From: JANPPS01 sp965246835
GTDB lineage: Bacteria > Pseudomonadota > Alphaproteobacteria > Acetobacterales > Acetobacteraceae
Assembly (NCBI GenBank): GCA_965246835.1
Contig: CBDFFQ010000001.1
Span: 1,240,001-1,304,000, forward strand
Length of the DNA: 64,000 nucleotides
Direction of reading: 5' to 3'
The notes below the pieces were generated by a model. It was given only the letters and a program-made list of their open reading frames with translations. It was not told the origin of the DNA and did no database searches. Each line of letters begins with the position of its first letter. Positions within the stretch are counted from its first letter, which is position 1. Made by a program: the position numbers and the translations under genes. Shown here one piece after another: positions 58,997 to 64,000 of this stretch.

Positions 58997-60813
58997 GGGC
59001 CGGCCCGCTCCTCCTCCGGTAACCTGGCCGGGAACAAGGGCGCGGACGTGGCGATCGCTACCATGATGTCGGTGCCGAATGGCGTGCCGACCCGCCAGCC
59101 CACCCCCTCCCCCAGGCGCAGCACCGTGCCGGGTGGATAGGGACCGGCGGCGGCGACGGGCATGTGCCAGACCTTGCCGTCGCTGGAAAAGTAATCGACC
59201 TGGATATAGGCCGGGATGTCCGGGGTGGTGACTTGCGGTTGGAACGGCTCGTCCTTGATCAGGCTGGTCCGGCCGTCGCGCAACCCCAGCAACGGCGTGC
59301 CGGGCTCGGGCATGCGGGCCAGGGGGCGCACCACATCCAGCACCGGGCAGTAGGCCGCCGCCACCGCCGTGGCGCCCCAGGCCAGTTGCGCCAGCGGCGC
59401 CACGCGCGCCAGGGCGGCGCGAAGCCGCTCTTCCGAGCCGCCGCTGAGAGGCATGCCGGCCACGATGGTGCGCCGGGCGCCGGCGTCACCCGTCAGGCCC
59501 TCGATCACCGCACGGTCGCCATCGGGGCGCGCGGTCAGGGCGGCGCAGCGCTCCTCGGCCAGCCCGAGCACGCGCGCCAGCGCTGCCGGGGAGTAGAGTT
59601 CGTCGTTGATCGCCTTCGGTGGCGGGGGCGGGGGCGACAGAGTCACTGGCGGGGGTGGAGGCGGCGGTAATGGCGTGACGGGTGGGGGTGGAGGCGGGGG
59701 CAACGGCGTGACCGGCGGAGGGGGCGATGGCGGTGACGGCGTGACGGGCGGCGGTGGCGGCGTGATGGGTGGCGGCGACGGCGTGACGGGCGGGGGCGAC
59801 GGCGTAACCGGGGGTGGCGGCGGCGGCGGCGGCGCCGGGTGCATGACCCACCAAACGCCGCCGCCGACCACCGCCAGCCCGCCCACGGCCAGCGCGGCAA
59901 AGATCGGCAGGCGGGAGCCCGGCGTCGCCACGGACGGACGCGCCGGGACCGGCATCGGCACCGAAGCTGCGGTCGAAACCGCGACCAGCGTCCGATCGTC
60001 GCCACCCTCAGCCGTCGCGATCCCCTCCCGCAACGCCGCCCGGAAGGCAGCGGCATCCGGGAACCTGTCCTCCATCCGCCGCGCCATCGCCCGGGACACC
60101 ACGCCGTACAGCGCCCGCGGCGACGCGACGGCGGTTTCGGAGGGCATCGGCGCCGTGCCGTTCAGCACCTGGTTCATGATCGTGGTGATGCTGCCCTCGA
60201 ACGGGCGCCGACCGGTCAGCATCTGGAACAGCAGCACGCCCGCCGCATACAGATCCGTCCGCTGGTCCACGCCATCGCCGCGGAACTGCTCGGGCGACAT
60301 GTAGGCCGGGGTGCCGATCATGGTCCCGTCCTGCGTCAGCTCGCTGCTCTCGATCCGGGCCACGCCGAAATCGGCGATCTTGACCGTGCCATCCTTGGTC
60401 AGCATCAGGTTGCCGGGCTTGATGTCGCGATGGATCACGCCGTTTGCGTGGCTGTATTCCAGCCCGGCCAGCACGCCGTCCATGATCCGCCCGATCTGCC
60501 GCAACGGCAGCGGCCCGCCCTCCAGCAGGTCTTTCAAGGACCGGCCTTCCACGAACTCCATGACGATCGCCGCCAGCTCCGGCGTGTCGAGATAGTCGAA
60601 CACGCCGACGATGTTGGGATGCTGCAACCGGCCCGCGGCCTGCGCCTCCCGCTGGAAGCGCGCGACATCCGCGGCGGAGTCGTTGCCCTCCAGCAGCCGC
60701 ACCGTCTTGATCGCGACCCGGCGCGAGATATGCGGGTCCCACCCCTCATACACCACGCCCATGCCGCCGCCGCCCAGCCGGGACCGGATCTCGTATTTGC
60801 CCAGCTTCTGCAT
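58909..60813 (-). CDS. PpkA-like Ser/Thr protein kinase
   Basis: A 634-residue Hanks-type kinase. Kinase domain about 1-265 with GGGGMGVVYE (P-loop), Lys36, HRDIKPGN (128), DFG (148) and GTPAYMSPEQ. One membrane span (about 303-325) is followed by a proline/threonine-rich repeat (about 327-410) and a C-terminal region (about 425-634) containing VDYFSSDGKVWHMP and PFGTDIMVAIATSAPLF, like the DUF4384 domain of T6SS PpkA proteins. Catalytic residues are intact. The start is 3 bp after the CHAT gene stop, so they likely form one operon; it may phosphorylate TagH. Confidence 0.85.
   Translation of the reverse strand: MQKLGKYEIRSRLGGGGMGVVYEGWDPHISRRVAIKTVRLLEGNDSAADVARFQREAQAAGRLQHPNIVGVFDYLDTPELAAIVMEFVEGRSLKDLLEGGPLPLRQIGRIMDGVLAGLEYSHANGVIHRDIKPGNLMLTKDGTVKIADFGVARIESSELTQDGTMIGTPAYMSPEQFRGDGVDQRTDLYAAGVLLFQMLTGRRPFEGSITTIMNQVLNGTAPMPSETAVASPRALYGVVSRAMARRMEDRFPDAAAFRAALREGIATAEGGDDRTLVAVSTAASVPMPVPARPSVATPGSRLPIFAALAVGGLAVVGGGVWWVMHPAPPPPPPPPVTPSPPPVTPSPPPITPPPPPVTPSPPSPPPPVTPLPPPPPPPVTPLPPPPPPPVTLSPPPPPPKAINDELYSPAALARVLGLAEERCAALTARPDGDRAVIEGLTGDAGARRTIVAGMPLSGGSEERLRAALARVAPLAQLAWGATAVAAAYCPVLDVVRPLARMPEPGTPLLGLRDGRTSLIKDEPFQPQVTTPDIPAYIQVDYFSSDGKVWHMPVAAAGPYPPGTVLRLGEGVGWRVGTPFGTDIMVAIATSAPLFPARLPEEERAGPYIERLRAALPMAGRTSVAFLRVDTAERR
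59606..59850 (-). repeat. Proline-rich repeat tract (PPPVTPSPP-type) in the kinase gene
   Basis: About twelve imperfect units encoding PPPPPVTPLPP, PPPVTPSPP or PPPITPP between the membrane span and the C-terminal domain of the kinase. DNA is extremely C-rich on the coding strand, so slippage is likely and copy number may vary between strains. Extended polyproline would place the C-terminal domain away from the membrane. Confidence 0.7.
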
Positions 60814-60816
60814 GCG

Positions 60817-63800
60817 TTACAGCCCCGCGAGCCGGCCCAGCGCGCCCGAGCCCTCGCCAATGAGCGCGAACGGCGCCCAGTAATACGGATGCGCCAACTC
60901 CGCCGGCGTGCCGCGCCCGGCGCCGTCCAGCATGCCGAGCTGCGCCGCCCGCAGCGCCCCGGCCATGCCGAGCCCGGGGGAGCCCTTCAACCGCTCCAGC
61001 GTATTCGCCACCAGGAACGCCGAGGCCTGGTCGTTGATCGACCAATGCGTCGCCAGCATCGACCGCGCGCCCGCGAAAAAGAACGCCCGCGCCAGACCGG
61101 ACAGGCTCTCGCCAGCCGGCCCCTGCGGCCCCGCCGAGTTACAGGCCGACAGGATCACCGTATCGGCGTCGAGGTCGAGCCCCAGCACGGCCGAGGACGT
61201 CAGCAACGCCCCCCGCGCATCCGGCGCGCCTGTAGGGGCGGAGGTCACGATCGCCGGCTCCCCGATGCAGCGCAGCTCCGCCGGCAGCAGCGCGTGGGAG
61301 GCGAAGTGCAGCACGCGGTAGTCCTTGAGCGCAGCCCGCTGCACCGCCGGCACGGTGTAGGCGGCGCCCAGCAACTCGTCCCGCGTGGTGCCGCCCATGA
61401 CCTGCCGCGCCACGTTCAGCTCGGGCCCCGCGAGCGGCAGGCGCGGCAGGCCGGCGAACAGGCGCGCATCCTCCGCACATCCGGGCCCGAGCGTCGCCCG
61501 CGCCTGCGCCACCGTCACAGGCCGGAAATCGCCAAGGCCCAGCCACGGCCGCCCGGCGCGGGACAGCCCGGCGATCCGGCGCAGCGCCACGAAATTCGCC
61601 GCCGCCGGCACATGCGACACGGCCATGCGCCGCACGAGCCACGGCGCCTCCCGCAACCCATCGGCGCGGCCCGTCAGCAACGCGCCGAATGGGACGGACA
61701 ACAGCGGGCCGGAGGGGGCGATCACCACCGATTCCGCGCCCTCGAGGCTGGCCTGCACGGGGCGCAGCGTCGCGTCATAGAGGGACTGGGCGGCCGCGGT
61801 GTCGAACGGCGCCGGGCCGGACCCGGAGTTGACGACCCCGGCGCGGAAGCGCTGCACCAGCGCCGCGACCTGTGCCGGGGGGGCGCCGAGCAGGGCCGCG
61901 GCGATCCGGCCATCACGCAGGGCAAACACCCAACCGGTGCTGCGGGAGGTCGTGATGAGGGCGAACGCCTCCCCGGGGCGCAGCGCCGCGAACACCTGGG
62001 ACGCGGGCACCACGTCCTGCACCAGCTGGCCGAAATTGGGCGAGGCGGCTTGCAGCGCCGCGTCCGCCTCCGCATTGGCCTGCCGCGCCTCGGTCAGTTG
62101 CGTATCGAGGTCGGCAGTCCCCAGCAGGCGGGGGCGGTCCGGGGTGGGGGCCACGCCGACGCCCCGGCTGCCAGCCTCGTCCCGCTCGCTTTGTAGGAGC
62201 GCCAGGCGCTCGCCGGAATCCTGCCGGGCGCGGATGGCGGCACCCACTTTCGGGTCACGCGCGGTTTCTTGCAGGCGGGCGGCGCTTTGGGCGATCTGCT
62301 GGCTGGTGATGCCGCCCTGCGCCAGCTGCGCGGCCTCGAACATCTCCGCCAGGTTCGCCTGGGGGTCGCCGGGGGCGGCAGCATAGAGGCCGAGGCAGGG
62401 GTGCAGCAGGTCCTGCGCGGTGCCTGCTTTCAATTCCCGCAGCAGCACGACGGCGCGGCGGCAGGCCGCGAGTGCGGCGCCGTCCCGCCCCTGCGACTGC
62501 AGTCGCGCGGCGTGCAGCAGCAGCGTGGCGGCGACGGGGCGGGTGCCGGGCACGGCCTGGTCGAACTGCACGGAGGCGAGGCCCAGACCGTCGGACGCAT
62601 CCTCCACCGCGGCGCCGGCCGCCCCGGTGCGCAGCAATCGGGCGCTGAGGATCGGTTGACGCAGGCCCTGGGCGCGGACCCACGCCGTGGCCTGGCGCAG
62701 CGCCGCCTCGCTCTCGGCGGGGCGGCCGAGGTCGCGCAGCGCGATCGCCTCATACCGCTTCGCCTCGATCATGCCCATCAGCGCGTTTTGTTGCGCGGGC
62801 GCGATCACGGTGCTGTCGGCTGGCACCGGGTTGTTGACAGCTGAGGCGCCGGAGCGGCCGAGCGCCAGGGTGGTGACGGCGGGCCCCCGTGTGGCCAGCG
62901 CCTCGGGCGGCAGCACGGCGGCATACCCGGTCTCTGCTTCCCGCAGCAAAGCCAGCGCGCGGTCTGGCTGCTTTTGATTGAGGGCATGGAGGGCGCGGTA
63001 GTGCAGCAGGCGCGCCGGTGTGGCCTCGTCGGCTGCGCGGGGCGCCAGGGTGCCGGCCGATGCGAACAGGCCGTCGGCCTCCGCGAACCGGCCTTGGTTG
63101 GAGACTTGCAGCCCGGTCAGCATGAGCGGCAGCGCGGTGTCCGGGTTCTGCTTGCCCAGCGCCTTTTGTTGGATTTGCAGTGCGGCGCGAAACGCCTGTT
63201 CGGCCGGGGCAAAGGCCTCGGCCAGGTTGGCGCGGGTGCCGGCTTGGATCAGCTGCTCGAACTGGCCGACATCCCCGGCCTTGAACGCCTGCGCCGCGAG
63301 CCGGCTGGCCAGCAGCGCGTCCGCACCCTGTTGCGGCAACGCGGGCGCCGCCTCGGCCGAGACGGTCCCGGACAGGACGCCGATCGCGCGCGGGATCACG
63401 GGCAGCGCGGGCTGGATGCCGTCCGCGCCATAGGCCGTGCCGTTCACGACGGTGACCAGCGCCACTTGCGGCCAGCCGCCGGCCTTGCGCACGCAATTCA
63501 GGATGAGCGCCGGGCCGTTCAGCACCGTGGTGGGGCGCGGCGCCTCGCACAGCAGGCGGGCGTCGAGCCCGGTGCGCCACGGGCTGCTGGCCGCGAGTGA
63601 CGGGAGGTCGCCGGGCTGCGCCGGGCCAATGGCGGCGATGTGGGCGCTGGGCTGGGTCCATGTGCCGCAGAACACGTCTGCGCTGCGCCCGGCGCCGCCC
63701 TGCTGCGTGCAAGCCTCGCCGGACGCATTGGCCCCGATCGCGAACCGCGCGCCCAACCCGGCGGAGCCCCCGGTATAGGCCTCGGGCGGAGGGACGGCGC

Positions 63801-63882
63801 AGGCGGTGAGCGCCAGGAGCAGGGGGAGCGTGCGCATCCCCGGTGCTTTCACGCCAGGTGCTTTCATGCCACGTGCGTTCAT
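60817..63882 (-). CDS. CHAT-protease TPR lipoprotein
   Basis: A 1021-residue protein. Lipoprotein signal with LTAC (Cys28) and a largely alpha-helical TPR-like region (about 190-640: FAPAEQAFRAALQIQQKALGKQ, ALNQKQPDRALALLREAETG, SEAALRQATAWVRAQGL). The C-terminal CHAT caspase-like domain (about 690-1021) has its catalytic His863 in HFASHALLP and Cys914 in VILSACNSAGP, followed by ARAFFFAGARSMLATHW. Lipid anchoring would put it in the periplasm or on the outer membrane. Start at 63882 follows the upstream gene stop (TGAGATG). The kinase follows after 3 bp. Confidence 0.82.
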   Translation of the reverse strand: MNARGMKAPGVKAPGMRTLPLLLALTACAVPPPEAYTGGSAGLGARFAIGANASGEACTQQGGAGRSADVFCGTWTQPSAHIAAIGPAQPGDLPSLAASSPWRTGLDARLLCEAPRPTTVLNGPALILNCVRKAGGWPQVALVTVVNGTAYGADGIQPALPVIPRAIGVLSGTVSAEAAPALPQQGADALLASRLAAQAFKAGDVGQFEQLIQAGTRANLAEAFAPAEQAFRAALQIQQKALGKQNPDTALPLMLTGLQVSNQGRFAEADGLFASAGTLAPRAADEATPARLLHYRALHALNQKQPDRALALLREAETGYAAVLPPEALATRGPAVTTLALGRSGASAVNNPVPADSTVIAPAQQNALMGMIEAKRYEAIALRDLGRPAESEAALRQATAWVRAQGLRQPILSARLLRTGAAGAAVEDASDGLGLASVQFDQAVPGTRPVAATLLLHAARLQSQGRDGAALAACRRAVVLLRELKAGTAQDLLHPCLGLYAAAPGDPQANLAEMFEAAQLAQGGITSQQIAQSAARLQETARDPKVGAAIRARQDSGERLALLQSERDEAGSRGVGVAPTPDRPRLLGTADLDTQLTEARQANAEADAALQAASPNFGQLVQDVVPASQVFAALRPGEAFALITTSRSTGWVFALRDGRIAAALLGAPPAQVAALVQRFRAGVVNSGSGPAPFDTAAAQSLYDATLRPVQASLEGAESVVIAPSGPLLSVPFGALLTGRADGLREAPWLVRRMAVSHVPAAANFVALRRIAGLSRAGRPWLGLGDFRPVTVAQARATLGPGCAEDARLFAGLPRLPLAGPELNVARQVMGGTTRDELLGAAYTVPAVQRAALKDYRVLHFASHALLPAELRCIGEPAIVTSAPTGAPDARGALLTSSAVLGLDLDADTVILSACNSAGPQGPAGESLSGLARAFFFAGARSMLATHWSINDQASAFLVANTLERLKGSPGLGMAGALRAAQLGMLDGAGRGTPAELAHPYYWAPFALIGEGSGALGRLAGL
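63838..63882 (-). repeat. Three 15-bp tandem repeats at the CHAT gene start
   Basis: ATGAACGCACGTGGC, ATGAAAGCACCTGGC and GTGAAAGCACCGGGG lie in tandem on the minus strand, encoding MNARG-MKAPG-VKAPG. Each unit begins with a usable start codon and is followed by the ATG of MRTLPLLLALTAC, giving up to four in-frame starts for the lipoprotein. The first one couples to the upstream stop. Confidence 0.75.
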
Positions 63883-63883
63883 C

Positions 63884-64000
63884 TCAGTAATCCCGGTCCG
63901 AGATGTTGGGCAGCACGATGCTGGGGTCCGTGGGATCGCGCGCGACCGCAAGGGTGACGAGATCGGCAGTGAACAGATCGGGCCGGAGGAACCCCTGCAC
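63884..64000 (-). CDS. 3' end of an upstream gene, unrecognised
   Basis: An open frame enters from beyond base 64000 and stops at 63884-63886, giving 38 residues ending FTADLVTLAVARDPTDPSIV followed by LPNISDRDY. The stop is followed directly by the CHAT gene start, so it is probably the preceding gene of that operon. No family recognised from this fragment. Confidence 0.6.
   Translation of the reverse strand: MQGFLRPDLFTADLVTLAVARDPTDPSIVLPNISDRDY

Noticed and set aside
59606..59850. Repeat considered as a CRISPR or mobile repeat
   Set aside because: Units vary in length, lack spacers and are in-frame proline codons of the kinase.
59839..62196. Long plus-strand open frame opposite kinase and CHAT genes
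   Set aside because: Arg/His-rich with no motifs; both coding genes on the minus strand are well supported.
1..64000. tRNA, rRNA, insertion sequences or phage genes
   Set aside because: None recognised by eye; no transposase, integrase or structural RNA signature seen.

Overview
The window is very GC-rich and almost wall-to-wall coding, with many ATGA/GTGA start-stop overlaps. Gene content (ImpE/TagJ-containing type VI secretion locus, NnrU, NrsF, a Fur-type Zur, LiuR-like MerR control of fatty acid oxidation) suggests an alphaproteobacterium, most likely of the Acetobacteraceae/Rhodospirillales type. That placement is inference from gene content and composition; no 16S or other marker is present. 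No tRNA, rRNA, CRISPR array or insertion sequence was recognised, and no gene-free stretch exceeds 300 bases (longest about 174 bp, 55723-55896).

Region 1 (1-4746): the 3' part of a dihydropyrimidinase/hydantoinase, a nitroreductase-family gene, and a zinc-homeostasis set: zur facing znuA-znuC-znuB, with a good Zur-box-like palindrome just upstream of znuA. Region 2 (4747-7866): a large secreted-type metallophosphatase/5'-nucleotidase with RTX-like glycine repeats. Region 3 (7868-18372): a fatty-acid catabolism block on the minus strand: fadL, fadD, a MerR regulator with its own palindromic operator, thiolase, a FadN-type fused dehydrogenase/hydratase, an acyl-CoA dehydrogenase and NnrU, plus an enoyl-CoA hydratase. 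A mobile-type inverted repeat lies inside this block. Region 4 (18421-19739): TspO, a tiny secreted protein and a chalcone-isomerase-fold protein.

Region 5 (19761-47809) is a nearly complete type VI secretion system. Hcp-ClpV run leftward and tssA-B-C-C2-tagJ-E-F-G run rightward; the latter operon ends in a translationally coupled SAM methyltransferase. After an inserted H-NOX/c-di-GMP signalling pair and a cupin gene comes a leftward operon tagH-tssJ-K-L-M-tagF-pppA. Divergent from tagH is a rightward unit encoding a glucosaminidase-type peptidoglycan hydrolase, an ECF sigma factor and an NrsF-type anti-sigma factor. The shared intergenic region carries two symmetric, outward-facing ECF-promoter-like elements. 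VgrG and PAAR are absent from the window.

Region 6 (47763-55722): a full kdp potassium-uptake operon (small membrane peptide, kdpF, A, B, C, D, E). Region 7 (55897-64000): a polyprenyl glycosylphosphotransferase, an OmpA-family protein, a membrane-anchored putative HExxH metallopeptidase, and convergently a CHAT-protease lipoprotein followed by a PpkA-like Ser/Thr kinase, with the end of one more gene upstream. The kinase, together with PppA and the FHA protein of region 5, could make up a threonine-phosphorylation pathway for T6SS control. The most notable candidate systems are the ECF-sigma/peptidoglycan-hydrolase link to the T6SS, the methyltransferase coupled to tssG, and the CHAT-kinase-metallopeptidase envelope module.
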